This document shows, in pieces, positions 7,741-16,214 of a stretch of DNA of 64,000 bases. Location: positions 85,894 to 149,893 of the forward strand of contig JAPLJF010000006.1 in the NCBI GenBank assembly GCA_026388715.1. Direction: 5' to 3'. Each line of letters begins with the position of its first letter. The first letter of the stretch is position 1. Made by a program: the position numbers and the translations under genes. Under the pieces are notes generated by a model, which saw nothing but the letters and a program-made list of their open reading frames with translations, had not been told where the DNA came from and did no database searches. The stretch is from Deltaproteobacteria bacterium. GTDB lineage: Bacteria > Desulfobacterota > Desulfobulbia > Desulfobulbales > Desulfocapsaceae.

Positions 7741-7973
7741 ATCTGCTTCGCCACCAAAACGATCTACCTTGAAAAAGATGGCGCAGTGGAGCCGGTGGAG
7801 ACCATCGAGCTATCTTGCGCGCCCTGACCGAGATTCTGGGTGCAGGAAGAAACGGGGCGCGTGTCGAGCTGAAAACAGGACATGACCCCAAAGACATCTT
7901 TCAGGTCGTCAGGATCATGCGGTTTGATGAAAAGAAGGAACGGTTGAGAGCTGAAGGGATCAGAAAGGACTGA
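7741..7973 (+). pseudogene. Broken CooT-like (nickel-binding) small gene
   Basis: From 7744 the frame reads CFATKTIYLEKDG, like the start MC-A-VYL-KDG of CooT-family nickel proteins, but the codon at the expected initiator is ATC. The frame stops with TGA at 7825-7827 after 28 codons; a second frame from 7821 continues with ALTEILGAGRNGARVEL and ends at 7973, as if one base had been lost or gained. No ATG and no ribosome binding site are seen. It lies tail to tail with yedF and overlaps it by 14 bases. The CooT relationship rests on the short N-terminal motif and is tentative. Confidence 0.42.
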
Positions 7974-8589
7974 CGACCCTGTCGGCGCTGGCCATGCTGT
8001 CCATGATCTCATACATATTCGTGGTCGTCCCCACCTGCAGATTCTTTGCAAGTTTGAAGAAATCAAGACAGGTGCCACAGGATAAGATCTTCACCCCTTT
8101 CTTCTCCAGGGCCTGCAGGGCCTCCAGGGCCTTGCCCGCAGTCGCCACCAGCTTGACCCCGCCGTTATAAAAAAGAATCCGGCTGGGTTGGGGGGAGACA
8201 TCTTTTATCGTGGCGACATAGGTCTGCAACAGGGCCCAGCCCAGCTCGTCGCTGCCCCGTCCCATGCAGTCCGAGGCAATCACATAAACCAGATTGCTAC
8301 CAACCGGCAGCCCGCCTGGAATCTCACACCGGTAATCAGCCTCGTCAAAAGGGACAGACGGCCCGGCATCTTCCCTGGTATCTGCCGAAAAACTCAATCG
8401 AAAGGAGCCACCTGGAAGCGTTGTCAACTCCACCATGCAGTTTCGGCTGTGACCAAAACGTACCACATTATCCCTGGCGGCCTCATTATCGACAAGAATC
8501 TCAAAAGATTTTGCCCCCTGTTCCAGCGCAGCCTTGGCCCGCAACACCGGCTCCGGACAACCCAACCCTCTACAATCTATCTGGTTCAT
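7960..8589 (-). CDS. yedF: Selenium metabolism protein YedF (TusA-like domain plus DsrE-like domain)
   Basis: The N-terminal TusA-like domain shows DCRGLGCPEPVLRAKAAL (CPxP-type cysteine) and ends about residue 70; the C-terminal half, with VIASDCMGRGSDELG and GVKILSCGTCLDFF, is the DsrE/F-like part of the YedF family associated with selenium use. Start 8589 (MNQIDCRG) is preferred over 8610 because AAGGAG lies 10 bases before it. It is divergent from a LysR regulator of the type that accompanies selenium genes. The reaction is not established; sulfur or selenium transfer is assumed from the family. Confidence 0.85.
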   Translation of the reverse strand: MNQIDCRGLGCPEPVLRAKAALEQGAKSFEILVDNEAARDNVVRFGHSRNCMVELTTLPGGSFRLSFSADTREDAGPSVPFDEADYRCEIPGGLPVGSNLVYVIASDCMGRGSDELGWALLQTYVATIKDVSPQPSRILFYNGGVKLVATAGKALEALQALEKKGVKILSCGTCLDFFKLAKNLQVGTTTNMYEIMDSMASADRVVSPF

Positions 8590-8789
8590 CGCAACTTCAC
8601 TCCTTTCCAAGACACGAACAGCTGGAACTTTTTTTCAAAATAGCCCATGCCATCCTATTGGTCAAATAGATAATTCCTATCCGACAAGGCCTTTTTATGG
8701 TAAAATTTTATAAAAAAATAATTTTCTGGAAAGAAAAAACATCGTGAGAATCACAACCACCATCAAACCCGATAGCCCAAGGAAAAATC

Positions 8790-9779
8790 ATGGATCTCCA
8801 TAAACTTGCCGTCTTCTGCAAGGTCATTGAGTTAAAAAGTTTTACCAGGGCCGCTACGGCCATGTCTCTTTCCCAGCCAACCATCAGTGAACATATCCGC
8901 GCCCTGGAACAGGAAACCGGACAGCGCCTGATCAACCGGCTTGGCCGCTCTTCCGCCACCCCTGGCTCGAGCGACACTCGGAGTTTCCCGTCCAGCTCGC
9001 TTACCTGGTCGTCCCTGCCCGGCGGCCGTGAGATCAGGACTTCTGAGTCCGGCAAAATCCTCTATTCGTATGCCAGAAAAATGCTCCGTTTGCAACAGGA
9101 GGCATTAGAGGCACTGGGACACTATTCGGGAAATCTGGCCGGACGGATGGCCATAGGCGCCGGCACCATTCCCGGGGCCTACATCCTGCCGGAAAAGATT
9201 GGCGCCTTCAAGAAAAGCCATCCTGATATCACCATCACCCTCCACATTGCGGGCTCCAGGACTATTGCCGGTGAGATCCTTTCCGGTGAGCTTGAAATGG
9301 GAATTCTCGGGGCCCAATGGCGGGAAAACGGCCTGATCTGGCAGGAGATCTTCAGCGATGAACTGATCCTGACCGTGGCCGCAGGGCATCCATGGGCCAA
9401 ACTGCGGGAAATTTCTCTGGAACAACTGAGGGCAGAACCGTTTATCATGCGGGATGAATCCTCAGGGACAAGGCGTGCCCTCTCTCAGATTCTGGAGCAG
9501 CACGGCCTGAATCCGGCCCACCTGAATGTGGTGGCGGAAATGGGAACTACCGAGGCGATACGGCAATCGGTAAAGGCCGCCATCGGCATCTCCATCCTCT
9601 CATCTCAGGCCGTCAGGGAGGATATCGCTCATGGCAGCCTGGTAGAAGTCGCCATGCAAGGGATAAAAATGATCCGTCCTTTTTATATGGTCACCCGCAA
9701 AAACCAGGACCTGTCCCCTCTCTGCACGGCCTTCATCCAGACCCTGACAGTTACCAGCGACAAGAACGCTGAGACCTAA
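8790..9779 (+). CDS. Selenium-associated LysR-family regulator carrying a 27-residue in-frame insertion
   Basis: The N-terminus MDLHKLAVFCKVIELKSFTRAA and LSQPTISEHIRALEQETGQRL form the winged helix-turn-helix; the rest is a periplasmic-binding-like effector domain. The pattern matches the LysR subgroup linked to selenium metabolism, and it is divergent from yedF. In relatives the wing reads RLGRE continuously. Here RLG is separated from REIRTSESG by 27 residues rich in Ser and Pro, encoded by an 81-base insertion (8948-9028). The insertion sits at the tip of the DNA-binding wing, keeps the frame and has no stop; the effect on DNA binding is unknown. Confidence 0.86.
   Translation: MDLHKLAVFCKVIELKSFTRAATAMSLSQPTISEHIRALEQETGQRLINRLGRSSATPGSSDTRSFPSSSLTWSSLPGGREIRTSESGKILYSYARKMLRLQQEALEALGHYSGNLAGRMAIGAGTIPGAYILPEKIGAFKKSHPDITITLHIAGSRTIAGEILSGELEMGILGAQWRENGLIWQEIFSDELILTVAAGHPWAKLREISLEQLRAEPFIMRDESSGTRRALSQILEQHGLNPAHLNVVAEMGTTEAIRQSVKAAIGISILSSQAVREDIAHGSLVEVAMQGIKMIRPFYMVTRKNQDLSPLCTAFIQTLTVTSDKNAET
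8948..9028 (-). repeat. In-frame mobile mini-element, family A, in the LysR gene
   Basis: The 81-base insertion is flanked by GGCCG at 8943-8947 and 9024-9028, consistent with a target duplication. The element (8943-9020, read on the minus strand) is about 76% identical to 7284-7361. On the minus strand one frame reads GQGRPGKRAGRETPS, which recalls GQGRP in the BatE and BatD insertions. Five of its six frames are free of stops. Confidence 0.87.
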
Positions 9780-9792
9780 AAAGACGTCCTGC

Positions 9793-11637
9793 TCACACAA
9801 GCTCTTCAGGCAAAATACGCACCGCCCCTTTATCTGCCGAGGCCGCAAGCAGGGCATAGGCCCTCAGCGCCGGTGACACCTTCCGGTCGCGGTCGGTTGG
9901 CTGAAAGGCCCGCCTGCCCTTCTGTTCTTCCTGCTGTCGTCTCGCGGCCAGTTCCTGCTCAGACACCAGGACATTGATACTCCGCTTGGGAATATCAATG
10001 TCGATGATATCTCCAGCCATAACCAGGCCAATAGCCCCGCCAGCCGCAGCCTCGGGCGAGACATGGCCGATCGACAGCCCTGAGGTGCCGCCGGAGAAAC
10101 GGCCGTCGGTGACCAGGGCACATTCCTTACCCAGATGGACCGATTTGAGATAGGAGGTGGGATACAGCATCTCCTGCATCCCCGGCCCCCCTCTAGGTCC
10201 CTCATAGCGGATAATCACGACATCACCGGCCTTGATCACCCCATCAAGAATGGCCTCACAGGCAGCCTCCTGTGAGGAAAAGACCCTGGCAGTTCCGGTA
10301 AAATGAAAGATGGAGGGATCAACCCCGGCCGTCTTGACGATACATCCTGTGGCCGCAATATTGCCATAGAGGACGGCCAGCCCACCATCCTTACTATAAC
10401 AATGAGCCACATCGCGGATGCAGCCGTTGGTCCGATCAAGGTCCGGCTCCGCGTACATGGTTGTCTGCGACCCCATCACCAGATTGCGGCCACTGGAGGC
10501 CGGGGCGCTCAGATAGAGTTGCCTGGCCGCCTCGCTGGCGGCACCACCGGCAATATCCCAGAGTTGCAGTGTTTCTCTGAGTGTTGGCGCATCCACCCGG
10601 CACACCGAGGTGTCAACCAATCCGGCCCGGGCCAGCTCACCAAGAATCCCCATGATTCCGCCCGCCCGGTTCACATCCTCCATATGATAATGCGACGAAG
10701 GAGCGACCTTGCACAGATTGGGCACCTTCCGCGACAGGGCGTCAATATCCTCCATGCTGAAATCCACCTCAGCGGCATGGGCGATGGCCAGCAGATGGAG
10801 CACGGTATTGCTTGATCCACCCATGGCAATATCAAGGGTCATGGCATTCAAGAAAGCGGCGCGGCTGGCAATGGACCTGGGCAGAACCGTGGCGTCTTCC
10901 CGGTCATACCAGGCGTGGGCCATCTCGACAATCCGCTCTGCCGCGCGAACAAAAAGGCCGGTACGGCTGCCATGGGTGGCCACCACGGTGCCGTTGCCGG
11001 GCAGGGCCAGACCCAGCGCCTCATTGAGACAATTCATGGAGTTGGCCGTAAACATCCCGGAGCACGATCCGCAGGTGGGACAGGCGCAGCGCTCAACCAT
11101 AGCAATCTCCGCATCCGAGACCGCCTGATCGCCGGCCATAACCATGGCATCAACCAGATCGTAGCGCTTGTCCCCATCAACACCAGCCTCCATGGGTCCG
11201 CCGGAGACAAAGATGGTGGGGATATTAAGACGCATGGCTGCCATGAGCATCCCGGGGGTGATCTTGTCGCAGTTGCTGATGCAGATCATGGCATCTACCG
11301 TGTGGGCGTTGCACATATATTCAACGCTGTCGGCAATCAGCTCCCGGGAAGGCAGGGAGTAAAGCATGCCGGCGTGGCCCATGGCAATCCCGTCATCAAT
11401 GGCAATGGTATTGAACTCGGCCGCGAAACATCCAAGTTCAGCGATCTGTTTTTTAATTTGCTGACCAATTTCATGAAGATGCACATGGCCGGGAACAAAC
11501 TGTGTAAAAGAATTGACGATAGCAATGACGGGGTGGCCAAACTGCTCTTCTGTCATGCCGTTGGCCCGCCAGAGACTGCGAGCCCCGGCCATCCGACGAC
11601 CTTGTGTGGTGGTTGCGCTGCGTAAGGAAATTGCCAT
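9793..11637 (-). CDS. ilvD: Dihydroxy-acid dehydratase
   Basis: A 614-residue protein that converts 2,3-dihydroxy-isovalerate and its homologue to 2-keto acids in valine and isoleucine synthesis. The iron-sulfur ligands are visible in CISNCDK and [17 protein letters not shown], with [11 protein letters not shown] near residue 80 and [14 protein letters not shown] towards the C-terminus. Length and sequence match the longer, E. coli-like IlvD group. It stands alone, convergent with the LysR gene and divergent from the PilT-like gene; no other ilv gene is in the window. Confidence 0.96.
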   Translation of the reverse strand: MAISLRSATTTQGRRMAGARSLWRANGMTEEQFGHPVIAIVNSFTQFVPGHVHLHEIGQQIKKQIAELGCFAAEFNTIAIDDGIAMGHAGMLYSLPSRELIADSVEYMCNAHTVDAMICISNCDKITPGMLMAAMRLNIPTIFVSGGPMEAGVDGDKRYDLVDAMVMAGDQAVSDAEIAMVERCACPTCGSCSGMFTANSMNCLNEALGLALPGNGTVVATHGSRTGLFVRAAERIVEMAHAWYDREDATVLPRSIASRAAFLNAMTLDIAMGGSSNTVLHLLAIAHAAEVDFSMEDIDALSRKVPNLCKVAPSSHYHMEDVNRAGGIMGILGELARAGLVDTSVCRVDAPTLRETLQLWDIAGGAASEAARQLYLSAPASSGRNLVMGSQTTMYAEPDLDRTNGCIRDVAHCYSKDGGLAVLYGNIAATGCIVKTAGVDPSIFHFTGTARVFSSQEAACEAILDGVIKAGDVVIIRYEGPRGGPGMQEMLYPTSYLKSVHLGKECALVTDGRFSGGTSGLSIGHVSPEAAAGGAIGLVMAGDIIDIDIPKRSINVLVSEQELAARRQQEEQKGRRAFQPTDRDRKVSPALRAYALLAASADKGAVRILPEELV

Positions 11638-11806
11638 CTTGTTTCACCAGGGAGAAAAGAATCAATCAAAAGAGTCGGTGCAAAATAACCAAAAAAGCAG
11701 AAGTTATTTTACAACAGCTCCTAAAAAACGTTTGAATTTCTTGTTACTTTTGTGCCAATATACTATGAAAATAAATACGATTACACCTTTTTTCTGGAGA
11801 AAACTT

Positions 11807-12976
11807 ATGAAACAATCAGATATTGATTACTGGATCACCGTCATGCTCACGTCGTACGAGAATGTCTCGGACCTGAACCTGACGGTAGGCAAGCCATTGC
11901 AGGTAGAAGCCTCTGGCGTGCTCATGCCGGTGCAGGTACAGCCTCCCGTCGACCAGCTCACCCCCTTTCAGACCGAGGTCTTCGCCCTGAACCTGATTGG
12001 CAACAACAAACGACTTATAACAGACCTGCTGCACACCGGTTCCTGTGATCTTTCTTACGCTCTTGGCGACAAGGCCCGCTTCCGGGTTAATATCTTCTCC
12101 CAGAAAGGCCTCTACTCCATTGTATTGCGGAAACTGGAGACCGTCATCCCGACCATCGAAGGCATGAAATTTCCGGAGGTCTTCCATAAAATCGCCAGCG
12201 AACGAAACGGCCTTGTCCTCTTTACCGGGTCCACGGGCAGCGGCAAGACTACCTCCCTTGCCGCCCTGCTGCATGAGATCAACCACGAACGTCAGGTACA
12301 TGTGGTCACTCTTGAAGACCCCATTGAATATGTCCACCCGCACGACAAGGCCACCTTCAATCAGCGGGAGCTGGGCAAAGACTTTGACACCTTTGCCTCA
12401 GGCGTCCGCGCGGCGCTGCGTCAGGCACCCAAGGTCATCCTGATAGGCGAAATGCGCGACCGGGAAACCTTGGAAACCGCCATAGCCGCCGCCGAAACCG
12501 GACATCTTGTGTTCTCAACCCTGCACACCATTGACGCCGGCCAGGCCATCAACCGTATTCTCGGTTTTTATGAGCTGGAAGAACAACCACAGATCAGGAA
12601 TCGCTTGATTGACACTTTGCGCTGGGTTGTCGGGCAACGCTTATTGCCGAAGGTCACAGGAGGACGGGTGGCCGCCATTGAGATCCTCTGCACCAGTCTG
12701 CGGGCCAAGGATCTGATTCTCAATGGCGAAAGAGAGGAAAAAACATTTTACAAGGTCATTGAGGCTGGCTCCGCCGTCGGCATGCGCACCTTTGATCAGC
12801 ATATTATTGAACTCTACGAGCAGGGAATCATCTCCGAGAAAACTGCCATGTCCTACTGCACCCAACGTACCGAAGTCGCAAGAAAACTCGACACCCTCAA
12901 GGCGGCACGCGGCGAGGCAACCTCCACCCTCTCCGGGCTTGCCATGGAAGAGGAAGAACAAGATCGACGCTGGTAA
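11807..12976 (+). CDS. PilT/PilU-like type IV pilus retraction ATPase
   Basis: A 389-residue secretion ATPase. Walker A is GSTGSGKTTS, followed by the Asp box VTLEDPIEYVH, the Walker B-like IGEMRDRETLETAI and the His box AAETGHLVFSTLHT, all typical of PilT. ATG 11807, with GGAG nine bases upstream, is chosen; the longer frame would run into ilvD. No pilus structural gene is adjacent. It is followed by a zinc-ribbon/receiver protein that may belong to the same function. PilU or another retraction paralogue is equally possible. Confidence 0.86.
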   Translation: MKQSDIDYWITVMLTSYENVSDLNLTVGKPLQVEASGVLMPVQVQPPVDQLTPFQTEVFALNLIGNNKRLITDLLHTGSCDLSYALGDKARFRVNIFSQKGLYSIVLRKLETVIPTIEGMKFPEVFHKIASERNGLVLFTGSTGSGKTTSLAALLHEINHERQVHVVTLEDPIEYVHPHDKATFNQRELGKDFDTFASGVRAALRQAPKVILIGEMRDRETLETAIAAAETGHLVFSTLHTIDAGQAINRILGFYELEEQPQIRNRLIDTLRWVVGQRLLPKVTGGRVAAIEILCTSLRAKDLILNGEREEKTFYKVIEAGSAVGMRTFDQHIIELYEQGIISEKTAMSYCTQRTEVARKLDTLKAARGEATSTLSGLAMEEEEQDRRW

Positions 12977-12982
12977 TATGAA

Positions 12983-13108
12983 TAGGCTGAAGACTGAAGG
13001 ATATCAATCATCATGCAACGCTCGGGTCAAGCCGGCTTATAAAAAATTCCGGCACGTTGCATGATCACGCATTATTTGTCCCTAAAAGCCTTCAGCCTTC
13101 CGTCTATC
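12983..13108. repeat. Nested inverted repeat bracketed by CTTCAGCC heptamers
   Basis: GGCTGAAGACTGAAGG at about 12983-13000 faces GCCTTCAGCC at about 13087-13099. Inside lies another inverted repeat, TCATGCAACG (13011-13020) with CGTTGCATGA (13055-13064), which in turn encloses GCCGG and CCGGC. It fills most of the gap between the PilT-like gene and the next gene. Confidence 0.6.
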
Positions 13109-13158
13109 TGGCTTGCACATTTACACGACTCAACAACCTAAAAAATGAGACAATAATC

Positions 13159-13872
13159 ATGATAGCAGCCTGCCCCCATTGTCAAAAAAAACTCAAACTC
13201 GGCCCCAAAGTTGAAAGCAGTCTCAGGATGCTCAGCCCAGGCAAATCACTCCGTATCAACTGTCCTCAATGCGGAAGCGCAATCCTGCTTGATGCCGGCA
13301 GCATGCTGACGGAACCTCAAGCACCAGCTAAAATGGCAAATTCTCCAATGCCGCGCCCCACCAACCAACAGATCACACCACCACCTCCTCCTGATCTCTC
13401 TGGCCTGAGCAATAATGCATATGAAGGCAAAGGAGTGATCGAAGACACTCCCAAGGTACTCGTCCTGATGCCAGATTCTCCCAACTGCCGCCTGATAACA
13501 GAGGCCATGGAGGCCTTGGGGTACCAGCTCTCTTTTGTCCAATCTGCTGAAGACGCTATGGAGAAGATGCAGTTTGTCAATTACGCCAGTGTTATCCTCC
13601 ACTCTCATTATGAAGGTTCTGCTTTGGAAAACGGGGTCTTTCATCAGTTTATGCGCGCCATGAATATGAGCAAGCGCCGATATATCTTTTACATCCTCAT
13701 AGGCCCTGAATTTCACACCCTGTATGACCTCGAGGCCCTTGCCTATTCCGCTAATCTTGTGGTCAATGACCAGGATCTCTCGCAATTTGCCATCATTCTC
13801 CGCACGGCCATTCCTAAACACGAAGGAATGTTCGGGGCAATCATGCAAGAGATGAGTGCATTGGGACGATAA
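13159..13872 (+). CDS. Zinc-ribbon protein with receiver-like domain
   Basis: The N-terminus holds a zinc ribbon, CPHC (residues 5-8) and CPQC (residues 36-39), then a proline-rich linker (about 55-85) and a CheY-like alpha/beta domain beginning VLVLMPDSPNCRLITEAMEALGY. The usual phosphoacceptor aspartate at the end of the third strand is not evident (VILHSHYEG), so it may be a pseudo-receiver. The start at 13159 puts the zinc ribbon at the very N-terminus. No clear ribosome binding site is seen. It follows the PilT-like gene and could act in pilus or motility control, which is only a positional hint. Confidence 0.65.
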   Translation: MIAACPHCQKKLKLGPKVESSLRMLSPGKSLRINCPQCGSAILLDAGSMLTEPQAPAKMANSPMPRPTNQQITPPPPPDLSGLSNNAYEGKGVIEDTPKVLVLMPDSPNCRLITEAMEALGYQLSFVQSAEDAMEKMQFVNYASVILHSHYEGSALENGVFHQFMRAMNMSKRRYIFYILIGPEFHTLYDLEALAYSANLVVNDQDLSQFAIILRTAIPKHEGMFGAIMQEMSALGR

Positions 13873-13922
13873 CCTCAACATCAAAGGGCCGGGATCAAGC
13901 AACCGTAACTGCTCAGGTAGAT

Positions 13923-13980
13923 AGACTGAAGGCTGAAGGTTTTTAGGGGCAAATACTTCAGTCTTCAGCCTTCAGCCTAA
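13923..13980. repeat. Inverted CTTCAGCC heptamer repeat
   Basis: GACTGAAGGCTGAAGG is followed, after a T-rich and GGGGC stretch, by its near-reverse complement CTTCAGTCTTCAGCC and a further TTCAGCC. It can form a long hairpin between the receiver gene and the aldolase gene. Confidence 0.62.
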
Positions 13981-14005
13981 ACACCTAAATAATTACAAAG
14001 CGAAA

Positions 14006-16114
14006 ATGAACAACCGTTACAATGGCAGCGATGCCCAGAACTTTATCACCGCCCATCCTCATTGTCAGCCGGAGCTGGCATTACGAGTGTACACCTCACG
14101 ACTGATTGGCCAGGAGGCATCTCTGCTCTTACATGGTGGCGGCAACACCTCGGCCAAGGCCCAGGTGACAACCATCCTGGGTGACCAGACTGACGTGCTG
14201 TTCATTAAGGGCAGCGGCTGGGATCTGGAAACCATTGAGCCCCAGGGCTTTCCGGCCCTCGATCTTGGTTACCTGCGCCGCCTGCGCGCACTCGAAACGC
14301 TCAGCGACGAAGAGATGGTCAATCAGTTCAAGACCCACATGATGGACAGCTCCGCTCCCAGCCCTTCCATCGAAACACTGGTTCACGCCTTTCTGCCCCA
14401 CCGTTATATTGACCATACCCATGCCGATGCCATCGTCACCCTGACCAACATGGCTGACCCGGAGGCACGCCTGCTGAGTATCCTGGGGGACAGAATCGCC
14501 ATTCTTCCCTGGATCATGCCGGGTTTTCCTCTGGCGCAAGCGATTGCCGAATGCTATGAAAATCGCCCTGACCTGGAGGCCATTATCCTGCGCAACCATG
14601 GGATCTTCACCTTCGCCTCGGAGGCTGAGGTGGCATACAATCGCATGATCCACTACGTCACGCTGGCAGAAGAGTATCTTCAGGCCAGTCAACCGGCCAG
14701 TCAATACCAGCCAGCAATGATCACTGATTCCAGGCTTGATGTGACAATGATCCTGCCATTACTGCGTGGCGCCCTGACCATTGATTCCGCAGTGCCTGGC
14801 AACACGCCCCCTTTTCTGCTGCATTTACATGACAATGAGGCTATCCTGCGCTGCCTGAACAGGGATAATGCCCAGGCCATTTATACCACCGGCGTTCTCA
14901 CCCCGGATCATGTGATCCGCACCAAAAATTATCCGCTCTGGCTTGACCTGCAAGGCCGTGATGAAGAGCAGACGGCCCAGGCCATCTCTGTTGCCATGGC
15001 TGAGTATGAGCAGCGGTATCACCATTACTTTCACTCCCAGGCCACAACCAAAGAGGTGACACGAACCTGTCTTGACCTTAAACCACGGGTGATCCTGATT
15101 CCGGGACTGGGCATTGTCACCGCCGGGGTCACAGAAAAAGCAGCCGGCATGGCCGCCGATATTGCGGAACATACCCTCCTGGCCAAGGCGCTCGGCGCGG
15201 CCATTGCCCCCTATCAGGAGCTGGCCGAAGAACATATCTTTGACATGGAATACTGGAGCCTGGAACAGGCCAAACTGAAAAAGGGAAACACCTTGCCGCT
15301 TTCCGGACGCAGCGCTTTGGTGACCGGCGGCGGCGGGGCTATTGCCTGCGGCATTGGCCGCAAACTCCTGGCCGCTGGGGCCAGGGTCTTTCTCTCCGAC
15401 ATTGACAGCCAGCGCCTGCAACGGGTCTGTGGACTTCTGGCTCAGGAGTTTGATCCGGATCGAATCAGCGGCGTCATCATGGATGTGACTGACAGCGCCT
15501 CGGTGCGCCAGGGCTTGCAGGAAATCATCCTTGGCTGTGGTGGCCTGGATATCCTGGTGCCCAATGCCGGGCTCGCCCATGTCGCCACCCTGGCCGACCT
15601 TGACGAGGCCATATTCAGAAAGGTACTTGATGTCAACCTGCTAGGGGTCTTTCAGGTGATCAAGGCTGCCATTCCCATTTTCAAACGACAGGCACGGACC
15701 GGACACATTCCCGCCCAGATCATCATCAACAGTTCCAAAAATGTCTTTGCCCCCGGCGTCGCCTTTGGCGCCTATTCGACCTCCAAGGCCGGGGCCCACC
15801 AGTTAGGCAAGATCGCTGCTCTGGAACTGGCCGAGATTGGCGCCCGGGTCAACATGATCAATGCCGACGGCATCTTCGATGATCACGGTATCTCCTCCGG
15901 CCTCTGGGATGTGGTGGGACCTGACCGAATGCGCTCCCGCAATCTCGACCCTCAGGGGCTGAAAGAGTACTATCGCAACCGCAATCTTCTCAAGACCGAG
16001 GTCCTCGCCGACCATGTGGGCAATGCCGTGGTCTTTTTTGCCTCAGGCCTCACCCCCACCACCGGCGCCACCCTGCCCGTTGACGGCGGCGTGGCCAGCG
16101 CCTTTCCCCGCTGA
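14006..16114 (+). CDS. Bifunctional class II aldolase / short-chain dehydrogenase (RhaD-like)
   Basis: A 702-residue fusion. Residues 1 to about 400 are a class II aldolase/adducin domain with GGGNTSAK near the start, HTHAD for the zinc-binding histidines and RNHGIFTF. From about residue 430 a short-chain dehydrogenase follows, with nucleotide loop TGGGGAIACGIG, NAG, the Ser of NSSKN and the catalytic YSTSK pair, ending in a typical PVDGGV tail. Relatives are annotated as rhamnulose-phosphate aldolase/alcohol dehydrogenase or simply as the bifunctional enzyme. The sugar substrate is not known. It stands alone between repeats. Confidence 0.9.
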   Translation: MNNRYNGSDAQNFITAHPHCQPELALRVYTSRLIGQEASLLLHGGGNTSAKAQVTTILGDQTDVLFIKGSGWDLETIEPQGFPALDLGYLRRLRALETLSDEEMVNQFKTHMMDSSAPSPSIETLVHAFLPHRYIDHTHADAIVTLTNMADPEARLLSILGDRIAILPWIMPGFPLAQAIAECYENRPDLEAIILRNHGIFTFASEAEVAYNRMIHYVTLAEEYLQASQPASQYQPAMITDSRLDVTMILPLLRGALTIDSAVPGNTPPFLLHLHDNEAILRCLNRDNAQAIYTTGVLTPDHVIRTKNYPLWLDLQGRDEEQTAQAISVAMAEYEQRYHHYFHSQATTKEVTRTCLDLKPRVILIPGLGIVTAGVTEKAAGMAADIAEHTLLAKALGAAIAPYQELAEEHIFDMEYWSLEQAKLKKGNTLPLSGRSALVTGGGGAIACGIGRKLLAAGARVFLSDIDSQRLQRVCGLLAQEFDPDRISGVIMDVTDSASVRQGLQEIILGCGGLDILVPNAGLAHVATLADLDEAIFRKVLDVNLLGVFQVIKAAIPIFKRQARTGHIPAQIIINSSKNVFAPGVAFGAYSTSKAGAHQLGKIAALELAEIGARVNMINADGIFDDHGISSGLWDVVGPDRMRSRNLDPQGLKEYYRNRNLLKTEVLADHVGNAVVFFASGLTPTTGATLPVDGGVASAFPR

Positions 16115-16115
16115 C

Positions 16116-16205
16116 TATCGCCTGAAAACACACATCCCTGCCTTATGCTGCAATGATATTCGTATATCTGCGGACAGGGATGATCCCGCGATAAGCCATA
16201 GGCGA
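16116..16205. repeat. Nested inverted repeat between convergent genes
   Basis: Outer arms TCGCCT (16118-16123) and AGGCGA (16200-16205) enclose inner arms CATCCCTG (16133-16140) and CAGGGATG (16175-16182). It lies between the convergent aldolase and Ada-like genes and may act as a two-way terminator or be a small repeat element. Confidence 0.45.
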
Positions 16206-16214
16206 CGTAGGATC

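Noticed and set aside
7631..7885. 84-codon frame over the nifM end
   Set aside because: Composition and lack of motifs mark it as a shadow; the CooT-like remnant in another frame explains the region better.
10915..11625. Long plus-strand frame of 236 codons
   Set aside because: It lies antisense to the conserved core of ilvD, has no ribosome binding site and no recognisable motif.
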